A stretch of DNA of 64,000 nucleotides, taken from assembly GCA_964473645.1 (NCBI GenBank), contig CAYYPW010000012.1:106374-170373 (forward strand). Direction: 5' to 3'. The DNA comes from HdN1 sp964473645 (GTDB taxonomy: Bacteria; Pseudomonadota; Gammaproteobacteria; Pseudomonadales; Ketobacteraceae). Positions 35,016 through 43,417 of the stretch are shown here, in pieces (the first letter of the stretch is position 1; every line of letters begins with the position of its first letter). The notes beneath the pieces were generated by a model that searched no databases, was not told the origin of the DNA, and saw only the letters and a list, made by a program, of their open reading frames with translations. Made by a program: the position numbers and the translations under genes.

Positions 35016-35567
35016 ATGCGTTTTTCTAGAGTTTCTCCGTCTGCGGGCTTCACGCTTGTGGAGATGATGATCGTTTTGGCGATTGTCGCCATCCTGTTGG
35101 GCATTGGTTTACCCTCGTTTAATGAATCCATGCGAGATAGACGCCTATCTTCGATGACATCTGAGTTCATCTCGTCGGTTTATATCGCTCGCAATGAATC
35201 TCTCACACGTCGAAAAACAGTGCAACTTGCGCCCCTTGTTACTGGCTGGCAAACCGGGTGGATTGTCCTGGAAGGCACCAACGTGTTGCACCGCTATGTC
35301 AATCCTAATGCTGAACCAGACGGGAGCCATTCTGATATGCGCGTTGCTGTCCTGGATGCAAATAGTAACGCGCTGGATGCAGGCAGCTTCGTATTTTCAA
35401 CCAAAGGAAAAGTCCAGTTCAGTAGCGGCACGATCGGTGGCGTCAATGTGCTTATTTGTGATGATCGACCCAACGAGCGAGGCAGGACGCTTGCGGTCTC
35501 TGCGTTTGGGACAGTGCAAAATACAGCGCACGAGACGCCTGAACTCTGCGCGCAAGTAGGAAACTGA
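35016..35567 (+). CDS. fimU: Type IV minor pilin, FimU/GspH family
   Basis: The 183-residue protein is a minor pilin that should form part of the pilus tip priming complex. Its prepilin signal is cut after the glycine in SAGFTLVEMMIVLAIVAIL, with phenylalanine at +1 and glutamate at +5. A perfect AGGAGG ribosome site precedes the ATG. Disulfide-type cysteines are seen in the C-terminal part. The position just before pilV is that of fimU in Pseudomonas; a separate fimT-like gene lies further on. Confidence 0.9.
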   Translation: MRFSRVSPSAGFTLVEMMIVLAIVAILLGIGLPSFNESMRDRRLSSMTSEFISSVYIARNESLTRRKTVQLAPLVTGWQTGWIVLEGTNVLHRYVNPNAEPDGSHSDMRVAVLDANSNALDAGSFVFSTKGKVQFSSGTIGGVNVLICDDRPNERGRTLAVSAFGTVQNTAHETPELCAQVGN

Positions 35568-35569
35568 GC

Positions 35570-36091
35570 ATGATGAAAAAGCAAAAAGGCACCGGGTTGG
35601 TTGAAGTAATGGTAGCCGCGGTTATTACAGCCATCGGAATTCTTGGCTATGCAGGTATGCAAATTCAGACCTTGAGCGAAACGTCAAATGCTCAGCATCG
35701 TATGCAGGCGCTCGCTATTGCAGGTGATTTGGTATCGCGTGTGCGCGCCAACACTCCGCCGGATTTGCCTGCTTCACCTGCTGTGCGCGAAATTTATATC
35801 AATGCTAGTTATCAGCCGGAACAATACTCGCCGCACGCCACTCGTTGTCAGGGCAATGTTTGCACGCCTGAGCAACTGGCCAACGCAGATTTGAATGCCC
35901 TTCGACAGCAGCTGGCCACGTTGTTGCCATCAGCTGCCATGACGCTTTCGGCCAATGAAGACAATGGCACCTACATAGTCAGGGTTGCGTGGAGTGGTCA
36001 ACCGGCCACGGAGACCCAATGCGATGCGCCACAATTTAACGAAGACAATCAGTATGAGTCGCATTGTGTGGTGATGGAGGTGAAAATATGA
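35570..36091 (+). CDS. pilV: Type IV minor pilin PilV (first copy)
   Basis: The 173-residue protein is a PilV-type minor pilin. The prepilin site is unusual: KGTGLVEVMVAAVITAIGIL has threonine at +1 where phenylalanine is usual, with glutamate kept at +5. The body (MQALAIAGDLVSRVRANTP) matches PilV. Four cysteines are present in the globular part. The gene lies 2 bases after fimU and overlaps pilW by 4 bases. The ATG is doubled (ATGATG), so the start may be one codon later. Confidence 0.9.
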   Translation: MMKKQKGTGLVEVMVAAVITAIGILGYAGMQIQTLSETSNAQHRMQALAIAGDLVSRVRANTPPDLPASPAVREIYINASYQPEQYSPHATRCQGNVCTPEQLANADLNALRQQLATLLPSAAMTLSANEDNGTYIVRVAWSGQPATETQCDAPQFNEDNQYESHCVVMEVKI

Positions 36092-36798
36092 GTAGGTATC
36101 CGTCACAGTCAGGGCTTTCGCTGGTAGAGCTGATGATATCCATGGCATTGGCATCGATCATCGCTGCGGCAGCGATTGCCATGCTTGTGAGTGATGCGCA
36201 ATCCTCCCGCTTTCAGTTGAACAAGGTCTCTTCACACACCTCGGGGCGATTTGCGTTTGACTTCGTACTCGCAGATTTGCGTCGGGCGGGGTATAGCGAA
36301 AGAACCAAAATACCTGGTGCAGTCAGCGGCATAAAAAGCGAAACGTTTGCTGTGAGTGACCAGCTGGCGATTAGTTATGATGCTGCTCTGGTTGAAAATC
36401 AGGATTGTGTCGGTAATCCTATTGTTGCAACACCTACCACCAATCAAGTTGTCAATACTTACAGCGTTCAAGAAATTGATGGTGTCAATGTTCTCCTGTG
36501 TAACGGTAACCCTTTAATGACAGGTGTTGATGGCTTTCAAGTGTTATTTGGCGTCGATAACGACAAAAACGGTTCCATTGATACATATGTTGAGCCTGGT
36601 GATCAAGCTGCTGGCGCCGACGTATTGACTGTTCAAGTGGCTATGTTGGTCGCAGCCCAGGAACGTGCCGGTGAAAACCTGGAACAGCAATACCAGCTGC
36701 TAAATGTCAACAGTGGCCCCATGAATGACGGACGAGCAAGAACCTTGTTCACTGCCACAGAGCGTGTACGTAATATCAATACGGATGAGATTTTATGA
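36088..36798 (+). CDS. pilW: Type IV minor pilin PilW (first copy)
   Basis: The 236-residue protein is PilW-like. The start at 36088 overlaps the pilV stop (ATGA) and follows GGAGGTG. The prepilin site is SGLSLVELMISMALASIIAA. Conserved PilW features include FAFDFVLADLRRAGY and a VDGFQVLFGVDNDKNGSID segment that looks like a calcium-binding loop, followed by VLTVQVAMLVAAQE. It is the second-largest minor pilin of the priming complex. pilX follows with another ATGA overlap. Confidence 0.9.
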   Translation: MSRYPSQSGLSLVELMISMALASIIAAAAIAMLVSDAQSSRFQLNKVSSHTSGRFAFDFVLADLRRAGYSERTKIPGAVSGIKSETFAVSDQLAISYDAALVENQDCVGNPIVATPTTNQVVNTYSVQEIDGVNVLLCNGNPLMTGVDGFQVLFGVDNDKNGSIDTYVEPGDQAAGADVLTVQVAMLVAAQERAGENLEQQYQLLNVNSGPMNDGRARTLFTATERVRNINTDEIL

Positions 36799-37370
36799 AC
36801 AGGAAAATGGCTGCCTATCATGGTTTGCGCGTGGAACAGGGAGCTGCATTAATGGTAGCACTGGTGATATTGACCATGATTTCCGTGATCGGCGTCGCGT
36901 CACTCAAGGAAAGCGTGATGCAATCTAGAATTGCCGCCAATACCAATGCGAACAGTATTGCATTTCAGGCGGCAGATACGGCCATCGAAAGTGCGATTGC
37001 CGAGATTCAGAGTCATGCGCCTAGAGTGGAAGGACAGCCACGAATTATGGAGCAGCTAGCTAAGTCCAATGAAGTATACCGTTGTGTGGGCGCAGGAGTA
37101 CCGCCTGATGAGTGTGAGCCTTTGCAAGGCCCCGGAAATGTTTGTGCACGTAGCGTGACAACGCATACGAATATCCCTGACAGACCTGTAACTGGGAGTT
37201 CCACGGATACGATTGTATGGCGGTTTTATTTAGTGAGTGGTACGAGCTCTGTTGGTGCGGATGCACTCGCCATGGTGAGTCATGAACAGGAAATTGCTAG
37301 AAGGGAAATCGCCGCGAATGGTGACGTGTATGAAGAAAGAAATATCGCCGCGAGGAGTGCATTGCCATGA
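36795..37370 (+). CDS. pilX: Type IV minor pilin PilX (first copy)
   Basis: The 191-residue protein is PilX. It starts with a short basic leader and QGAALMVALVILTMISVIGVA, the membrane helix typical of PilX, which lacks glutamate at +5. Next come SRIAANTNANSIAFQAADTAIESAIAE, a helical segment conserved in PilX. The gene overlaps pilW and pilY1 by 4 bases each, so all are translated from one message. Confidence 0.9.
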   Translation: MNRKMAAYHGLRVEQGAALMVALVILTMISVIGVASLKESVMQSRIAANTNANSIAFQAADTAIESAIAEIQSHAPRVEGQPRIMEQLAKSNEVYRCVGAGVPPDECEPLQGPGNVCARSVTTHTNIPDRPVTGSSTDTIVWRFYLVSGTSSVGADALAMVSHEQEIARREIAANGDVYEERNIAARSALP

Positions 37371-40300
37371 GAAATAACAAGCGGTTTTCTACAGTACGCT
37401 TGTCCCGCAATTGGGCCTTGCTGCTTTCTATTTTTGCGCTGGCAGCCTCCTATGTTCATGCAGATGACACTGAAATTTATCGGCCAGGCGAAGCGACGCA
37501 TCCTTATGTCATGTTGTTGCTCGATACCTCTGGAAGTATGAGTGGAGGCATCGCCGACAGTAGTATTTCCGAGTCAAACCCTCAGCGCATGGCTACAATG
37601 AAAGCAGCGTTGCATCAATTATTGACTGATGCGGGTGATGATTATCACATTGGTATGGCGCGTTATACCGCTCCCGGCGGTGCCATCATGTACCCAGTGA
37701 AAAGACTGGGAGATTTGGCGAGCGTTGAGCGGGCTTTTGCCGGGGGATCGTTTACGGATGATTTTACTGCCGGGCCAGCATTTGTTGTCGATGGGGCTGA
37801 GCTAAGGCTTGCAGCTGAAGAATCGGCCACTGTGGGCGTTCGTATTGCAAACGTGATCATTCCCCGTGGTGCCACAATTGAATCTGCCACACTGGTATTG
37901 ACGACCAACGCAGCCTACACAGGTTCTGCGCAAGTGGGTGCGCGCATCGCACAACAGAGTAATGTGCCACCCATTACAGATCAGGCAGCCTTTGATGGTA
38001 TTACCTGGAGCGCCGATGAGGCTCAATCGGCAGTGATCCCGGAGGCGGGATTGCAAAACCAGATGACCATAACGGTGGACGTACGTGAACAGTTAAACAC
38101 TCGTCTAGTGGCCGCAGATTGGGCTGCCAGCAACTCTCTATTATTTCAGGTGCGCGCACTCAGTGGAGTGGTAGGAGTTTTTTCAGCCGAGGGCACTTTG
38201 ACGGTGCCTCGTAGTGATGGTCGTTTGCTCAATCAATATCGCCCTCATTTGTTTGTCAAATATCGTGTCGATGCCGGTAACGCTCATTCTGCGCCGCCTA
38301 CCACCGTGCGTGACGCACTCAGAGGCGTTGTTGACCTGATGCCCACCATTGGTGATACACCGCTGATTGGTGCATATTTCGAAACCGCGCAATACATGCA
38401 TGGCAAGACGGTTGAGTTTGGTCGTAGTCGCGGTAACAGCAATTGGCGCGCGCTGATGCGCGTAAGTAGCCTTGAAAGTTTGTCGTCAGCTGCGACGTTG
38501 AACCGTAATGCTATGTGCACCAATGTGGCATTGAACAGTCGCGCTTGTTTGTCGGAGGAGATCAACGGAACGCCGAGCTATGAAAGCCCCGTAGCAATCG
38601 ATTGCAGCATTAGTCCCGCCATTGTGATGTTGACAGACGGTGAGCCTAACAATGAACGCTGCCCGGTTGCGGGCGAAGATACTGGAGATTTGCGTTGTGA
38701 TCTAGGGCGAGTAGACAACGAACTGCGGGATATCACAGGCGGTGGAACGTTTGAAGCAGCGAGTTGTGACGGGTCGGATCCTTGGGATTGTGGAATTCAA
38801 TTATCTAAAGTTTTGGCTAACCCCGCACGCTTCGGGGTGGACGATCAGCCCTCTATTCCTACTTACACGATCGGTTTTGGGGAAGGCCTTGATGGTGACA
38901 GTGAATCTCCATCGGCGAAATTGATGGAATTGGCACGTGGTGGCTACGGTGAAACTCCACCTGCTGGGACTGTGATGGGACGTTACTATCAGGCCAATAG
39001 TCGTGACGACCTTTCCCGCGCTTTCAACAGCATTTTTGGTGAGGTTGCGACGGGTGTGAAGGTGCAAGCGGCCACAGGCATTTCAGTCGACCAGACCAAT
39101 CGTGCGCAACATTCAGACCAGCTCTATTTTTCATTGTTTGAACCAAGTAAGGGAATGCTGTGGCCCGGTAACCTGAAGCGTTACAAGCTGGAACAACCGG
39201 AAGAGGAAGGGGGTATATACACGATCGTAGATGCCGATGGGCTAGACGCAATTAATTTGGATGGTACATTCAAAAGAGACAGTAGAAGTTTTTGGTCGAG
39301 CGGAGACGATGGTGATGCGGTATCGAGAGGAGGAGCATTGGAGAACATTCCTCGCAATCGAACAGTGTTGACTTACCTGGATGACTATCCAGCGACATTC
39401 CCGAGCGCGGGTGAGGAACTGATCGCCTTGAATGCGTCGTTGGCAAGCAGCCATGAATACAGCAGTCGATTACGCACCTTGCTCGAAACGACTTCGAATG
39501 AAGAAAGCGCTAATGTCATCAACTGGCTAACCCGTTCCAACGAAGATCAGAAGCCTTCCATGGGGGCGCCTTTGCATGCCAAACCGATCCTGGTTAACTA
39601 TGGCTTTACTGGATCGAACCCGGTAAATACAGTCTTTCTGTCCACCAATCAGGGCTTGTTGCATGCAGTTAATGCTGATGACAGCAGCGGAGAAGAACTC
39701 TTTGCATTCGTACCAAAAGAGTTGCTGAAAAATCAACGCCATTTTGTAAGCGATACGGGAGGTAACCAACTCTATGGGCTTGATGCGTCATGGATTGCCT
39801 ATCGCAACGATGAAAACCTCGATGGTGATGTGTCCGACAGTGATGACTTTCTCTATCTCTATGGCGGCATGCGGATGGGCGGCAATAACTACTATGCGCT
39901 GGATGTAAAAGGTGCACGCAGCCAATCTGCAAGATTGAAATTTGTCATTACGCCCTCAACAGAAGATGGCAAGTTTGCGCAATTGGGACAAACCTGGTCT
40001 GTGCCTGTGCTGACAAGGCTTGCTGATAGTTGTCTGTTGAATACGCCCATTGAAAACTGCAAAAGTAGCGTTGTCATGATTTTTGGGGGGGGATACGATT
40101 TTGCCGCCCATGAAAAAGTGGGCGATGTAATGCCTCGATCCACAAGAGATACTTATGGTGCAGGTCTCTATATAGTAGATGCGAAGACGGGCAAACTTTT
40201 ATCGCGTGCTGGCAGCACCGGCAGTGGCGCAGATATCACGCACGGTGATCTGAATTTCTCAATTACCGCAACGATTCGCACGTTTGACTCTGATTTTGAT

Positions 40301-41125
40301 GGATATGCTGATCACTTATATGCCGTCGACCTGGGCGGACAAATTCTCAGATTTGATCTTCAAAAAGATGAACATGGTCGTAGTAGGCCAATAATTCAGC
40401 GCATGAAAGTTGTCGCTGATCTCGGTGGAACCGATGCTTCTGCCTTGGCGAAGGATTACCGCCGTTTCTATGATGCACCGGCCATTACATCCATGCGTGG
40501 CCCAGGCAGTTCGCGTTGGGTGGCGATTGCGGTAGGGTCTGGCTATCGTTCGCATCCAACAGATACGCAAACGGATGAAATGTTTTTCATGGTGCGAGAT
40601 AACGAGCCATTTGATCCGGAAGTTACGCAGGATCTTATTGAGTTAACCGATCTGGCGGATGCCTCTGCAAACGAACTTTCTGTCGAGGATGAGCAGGGCT
40701 GGTTCATGGAGCTGGATAGGACTGGGCCTGCGGACCCAGGCGAGAAAGTGGTGGGTGAACCCTTTGTATTGAACGAGAATCTGGTATTTTCTACCTACAT
40801 TCCAGAGCGACCTTCGGCACTACAATGTACTCCCGGTATTGGCCGTATGGCAGTGTATGGCGTTACTCTGCGCAAGGCGGCGGGGATTCTGGATATTAAC
40901 AATGACCGTGTCGTTGAGCGTCATGGCGACCATATTGTTCCGGGGTTGGTGTCGGGTGTTGCCTTGATTCAGACCATTTTGCCTGATGGCACGCAAAAAC
41001 AATTGCTGTCCATTGGACCAAAAGCGCTTGAGTTTAATGGAGGTGGCGGTAAAAACGTCGTTAAAACCCGCTGGCGCTCCAATGAAGATGACGAGAGAGT
41101 CGATGAAGCTGCCATTTGTAAATAG
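37367..41125 (+). CDS. pilY1: Type IV pilus tip adhesin/assembly factor PilY1 with inserted domain
   Basis: PilY1 sits at the pilus tip and is needed for assembly, surface sensing and adhesion. The 1252-residue protein has a signal peptide ending SYVHA-DD. A von Willebrand A domain begins at about residue 48 with the metal site LLLDTSGSMSGG (D53, S55, S57). It is interrupted at about 143-302 by a beta-rich module (VRIANVIIPRGATIESATLVL ... SDGRLLNQYRPHLFVKYRV) and resumes up to YTIGFGEGLDG near 505. The C-terminal beta-propeller holds calcium loops: DENLDGDVSDSDD (815 on) and DSDFDGYAD (974 on), with YLYGGMRMGGNNYYALDV between strands. PilY2 is not seen. It overlaps pilE by 23 bases. Confidence 0.93.
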   Translation: MRNNKRFSTVRLSRNWALLLSIFALAASYVHADDTEIYRPGEATHPYVMLLLDTSGSMSGGIADSSISESNPQRMATMKAALHQLLTDAGDDYHIGMARYTAPGGAIMYPVKRLGDLASVERAFAGGSFTDDFTAGPAFVVDGAELRLAAEESATVGVRIANVIIPRGATIESATLVLTTNAAYTGSAQVGARIAQQSNVPPITDQAAFDGITWSADEAQSAVIPEAGLQNQMTITVDVREQLNTRLVAADWAASNSLLFQVRALSGVVGVFSAEGTLTVPRSDGRLLNQYRPHLFVKYRVDAGNAHSAPPTTVRDALRGVVDLMPTIGDTPLIGAYFETAQYMHGKTVEFGRSRGNSNWRALMRVSSLESLSSAATLNRNAMCTNVALNSRACLSEEINGTPSYESPVAIDCSISPAIVMLTDGEPNNERCPVAGEDTGDLRCDLGRVDNELRDITGGGTFEAASCDGSDPWDCGIQLSKVLANPARFGVDDQPSIPTYTIGFGEGLDGDSESPSAKLMELARGGYGETPPAGTVMGRYYQANSRDDLSRAFNSIFGEVATGVKVQAATGISVDQTNRAQHSDQLYFSLFEPSKGMLWPGNLKRYKLEQPEEEGGIYTIVDADGLDAINLDGTFKRDSRSFWSSGDDGDAVSRGGALENIPRNRTVLTYLDDYPATFPSAGEELIALNASLASSHEYSSRLRTLLETTSNEESANVINWLTRSNEDQKPSMGAPLHAKPILVNYGFTGSNPVNTVFLSTNQGLLHAVNADDSSGEELFAFVPKELLKNQRHFVSDTGGNQLYGLDASWIAYRNDENLDGDVSDSDDFLYLYGGMRMGGNNYYALDVKGARSQSARLKFVITPSTEDGKFAQLGQTWSVPVLTRLADSCLLNTPIENCKSSVVMIFGGGYDFAAHEKVGDVMPRSTRDTYGAGLYIVDAKTGKLLSRAGSTGSGADITHGDLNFSITATIRTFDSDFDGYADHLYAVDLGGQILRFDLQKDEHGRSRPIIQRMKVVADLGGTDASALAKDYRRFYDAPAITSMRGPGSSRWVAIAVGSGYRSHPTDTQTDEMFFMVRDNEPFDPEVTQDLIELTDLADASANELSVEDEQGWFMELDRTGPADPGEKVVGEPFVLNENLVFSTYIPERPSALQCTPGIGRMAVYGVTLRKAAGILDINNDRVVERHGDHIVPGLVSGVALIQTILPDGTQKQLLSIGPKALEFNGGGGKNVVKTRWRSNEDDERVDEAAICK

Positions 41126-41510
41126 AAACCAAACTGCATACGGTTTCACCTTGATCGAGCTGCTAGTAACGGTGGCGATAGTTGCGATTCTGGCAAGTAT
41201 CGCTTATCCGTCCTACCAGGATTCCGTGCGCAGGAGTCACCGTACAGAAGCAGCGGGAAAGGTGCTCGAATTGGCGCAGCGAATGGAACGAATCCGTGCA
41301 CAGACATTTTCGTACGCATCGGGTGATGGGCTATCAGTAACTGAGGAGCGCTATACCATCGGTGCAGAAGTAGAGAATGAGACATTTATTGTAACGGCAA
41401 CCCCCATTGCCGGAACCGATCAAACCAATGATGTCTGCGGCACTTTTACTTATAACAACACTGGCACCTGGACATTTGGCAATAGTCGCACAGAAGATCA
41501 GTGTCTATAA
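41103..41510 (+). CDS. pilE: Type IV minor pilin PilE
   Basis: The 135-residue protein is a PilE-type minor pilin. I chose the ATG at 41103, preceded by GAGAG; it lies inside the end of pilY1. The longer reading frame that starts at 40986 is the pilY1 coding region in another frame. The prepilin site is YGFTLIELLVTVAIVAILAS with phenylalanine at +1 and glutamate at +5, then YPSYQDSVRRSHRTEAAGKV. Two cysteines near the end (VCGTF and DQCL) can form the usual disulfide loop. Confidence 0.92.
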   Translation: MKLPFVNRNQTAYGFTLIELLVTVAIVAILASIAYPSYQDSVRRSHRTEAAGKVLELAQRMERIRAQTFSYASGDGLSVTEERYTIGAEVENETFIVTATPIAGTDQTNDVCGTFTYNNTGTWTFGNSRTEDQCL

Positions 41511-41557
41511 ATCCAGTCAATCTTTAACCCTCGCCAGTCTTTCTCCCTGACCTTAAT

Positions 41558-41584
41558 AAAGGCCGCATTTGCGGCTTTTATTTT
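41558..41584 (+). terminator. Terminator after the first minor-pilin operon
   Basis: AAAGGCCGC, loop ATTT and GCGGCTTTT form a stem with a T-rich tail, 48 bases after the pilE stop and 21 bases before the second pilV gene. Reading through it may drive the second cluster, as no other promoter is clear. Confidence 0.75.
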
Positions 41585-41604
41585 GTCTGTACAGGGAGAG
41601 TTTG

Positions 41605-42126
41605 ATGAAAAATTTCAACGCATTACTCGCTTCAAATGCTCACGGATTTTCATTGGTGGAGGCATTGGTCGCCATGTTGATCATAGGCCTTGCCGTTGTT
41701 GGTTTTGTTGTTCAAGCCTTGGAAACCAGTCAACGTGTTTACGAAGCGGGGCATCGTGTTCAAGCCCAGGTGTTGGCCGAAGATATTATTGAACGCATAA
41801 AAACCAATCCGCTGGCCTGGCCAGGGCCGTTCACCAGTACCCATTCTTCTTCCGCGCCATATAGCTGTTCCGTTACTCGCCCGTGCTCAACACCGATCGC
41901 CATGGCGGCACAGGACATCACTGATGTTAAATCACTGGCAAGCAATCAACTTCCCAATGGGAAATTACAGGTGCGGGAGCATTGCACTGCCGACTCTCCT
42001 ATGCCCTGTGTGATTGTTGCTTGGCAGTCGACTGAGCCCACACCGCAGGCGTGTGATAGTAATAAGGTGGACGCAAGTTCGCCCATTCCACAATGCGTAT
42101 TAATGCACTTTTTTCCAGGAAGTTGA
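41605..42126 (+). CDS. pilV: PilV-type minor pilin (second copy)
   Basis: The 173-residue protein opens a second minor-pilin set. The ATG at 41605 follows GGGAGAG. The prepilin site is HGFSLVEALVAMLIIGLAVV, closer to the PilV consensus than that of the first copy. The body includes VQAQVLAEDIIERIKTNPLAW, the PilV helix, and eight or so cysteines (YSCSVTRPCST, EHCTADSPMPC). It has the same length as the first PilV but low visible identity outside the N-terminal helix, so duplication is old or the set was gained separately. Confidence 0.85.
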   Translation: MKNFNALLASNAHGFSLVEALVAMLIIGLAVVGFVVQALETSQRVYEAGHRVQAQVLAEDIIERIKTNPLAWPGPFTSTHSSSAPYSCSVTRPCSTPIAMAAQDITDVKSLASNQLPNGKLQVREHCTADSPMPCVIVAWQSTEPTPQACDSNKVDASSPIPQCVLMHFFPGS

Positions 42127-42128
42127 GC

Positions 42129-42860
42129 ATGTTGCGGCATCTCAGAGGAATAACCCTCGTTGAACTCATGATCAGCATGCTCGTGGGTAGTTTATTGATT
42201 ACCGCAATGCTTGTTTTATTGACTACCCAGCGCCAACTCGCCCACCAAGTTAACGCAACAGCACAGCTATCAGAGCGAATGAGTTTTGCTGCCTCTTTTT
42301 TATCCCGACATTTAATGGAGGCAGGCTATGCGCCACAGAACGCACATAGTCCCGATCCAGTAAGTTTTTCGGGTAAATTGGCAAGTAGCGATGACGCTTG
42401 GGCGGACACCTTGGTTATTTTGAGCGAGGGAGGGCGAGGGTGCACAGATCAATTGCTACAAAATAATGCAGGCACTGAGTGGCGAAAGTTCAGTGTCAAT
42501 CGCGAGGCTGACAAGTTGGAGCTACGATGCGAAGACAGTGAGGGCGGCCCTTACCCTATGCTGGATGGTGTAGAAGCAATGCAAGTGCAATACGGTGTGG
42601 ACAGCAATAGCGACCAAGTACCAGATTATTATGCGGCCGCAAGTAAAATCAAAGCGAATAGTGCACTGGTTGCCATACGCGTGGGTTTGTTGTTGCGGTC
42701 AGAACTTCTGATGGATGTGGCGTTACCTGCACCAAAAAAGATTCAGCAGTTGCTTGATGTAAATTTGTCTGGAAATTATCCAAAGAACAGCAATTTTTCT
42801 GACGGACGCATGCGGCGCAGTATGGTTGTAACGGTTGCATTAAGGAATGTTGACGCATGA
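42129..42860 (+). CDS. pilW: PilW-type minor pilin (second copy)
   Basis: The 243-residue protein starts at 42129 with AGGAAG before it, two bases after pilV. The prepilin site RGITLVELMISMLVGSLLIT is typical of PilW. FAASFLSRHLMEAGYAPQN is the counterpart of the RAFDFVLADLRRAGY type helix, and VDSNSDQVPDYY resembles the calcium-loop segment of the first PilW. It ends VVTVALRNVDA, overlapping pilX by 4 bases. Confidence 0.85.
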   Translation: MLRHLRGITLVELMISMLVGSLLITAMLVLLTTQRQLAHQVNATAQLSERMSFAASFLSRHLMEAGYAPQNAHSPDPVSFSGKLASSDDAWADTLVILSEGGRGCTDQLLQNNAGTEWRKFSVNREADKLELRCEDSEGGPYPMLDGVEAMQVQYGVDSNSDQVPDYYAAASKIKANSALVAIRVGLLLRSELLMDVALPAPKKIQQLLDVNLSGNYPKNSNFSDGRMRRSMVVTVALRNVDA

Positions 42861-43402
42861 AAACTCCGCCGCACAAATACGCCCAAGGCGCGGTATTAAT
42901 ATTTGCGCTGGTCACGGTTCTGCTGATGTCGATCGTGGGCGGTACGATAATGAAAGCTGGAATCTTTCATGAGCGCCTGACCACCAACAACCATTTGGAT
43001 GCGTTGACATTCCAGGCGGCAGAATCGGTGATTGCAGCCACCATGGTGGACATTGATGCATCGCCTGTGCTGCGTAAAAAACTTATGGAGGGAGCATCGC
43101 ACCAGACCTGTTTCAGCTCAAGCGGCGAAGTCCTATATGCCTGTGGCAATCAGGGTTCCATTGCCACATCTAATAATGCAAACAAGACAAAACAGACAAT
43201 CGCAATGACTACGCTTGCGCAAACAACCTACCAAGGCATGTCACCTGTTATGGGGTTTGATGTCGACACGCTTGCGTACTATCGGTTTTCTACTGAAGGA
43301 CGGGCGCATTTTGCAGAAAAATCGACATTGCCTTTTGGACACCTCAATTTGCAGGTGTGGCAGACGCTAGGCGCAACGACGGGTGTTTTTAATCAGTATT
43401 GA
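42857..43402 (+). CDS. pilX: PilX-type minor pilin (second copy)
   Basis: The 181-residue protein has QGAVLIFALVTVLLMSIVGG as its membrane helix, without the +5 glutamate, and the following helix ERLTTNNHLDALTFQAAESVI matches that of the first PilX (SRIAANTNANSIAFQAADTA). It has two cysteines. It overlaps the second pilW (ATGA) and lies 15 bases before the second PilY1 gene. Confidence 0.82.
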   Translation: MKTPPHKYAQGAVLIFALVTVLLMSIVGGTIMKAGIFHERLTTNNHLDALTFQAAESVIAATMVDIDASPVLRKKLMEGASHQTCFSSSGEVLYACGNQGSIATSNNANKTKQTIAMTTLAQTTYQGMSPVMGFDVDTLAYYRFSTEGRAHFAEKSTLPFGHLNLQVWQTLGATTGVFNQY

Positions 43403-43417
43403 TCGGGAGTGCAGGGA

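Noticed and set aside
40986..41102. N-terminal extension of PilE
   Set aside because: It is the end of pilY1 read in another frame; the prepilin signal fits a start at 41103.
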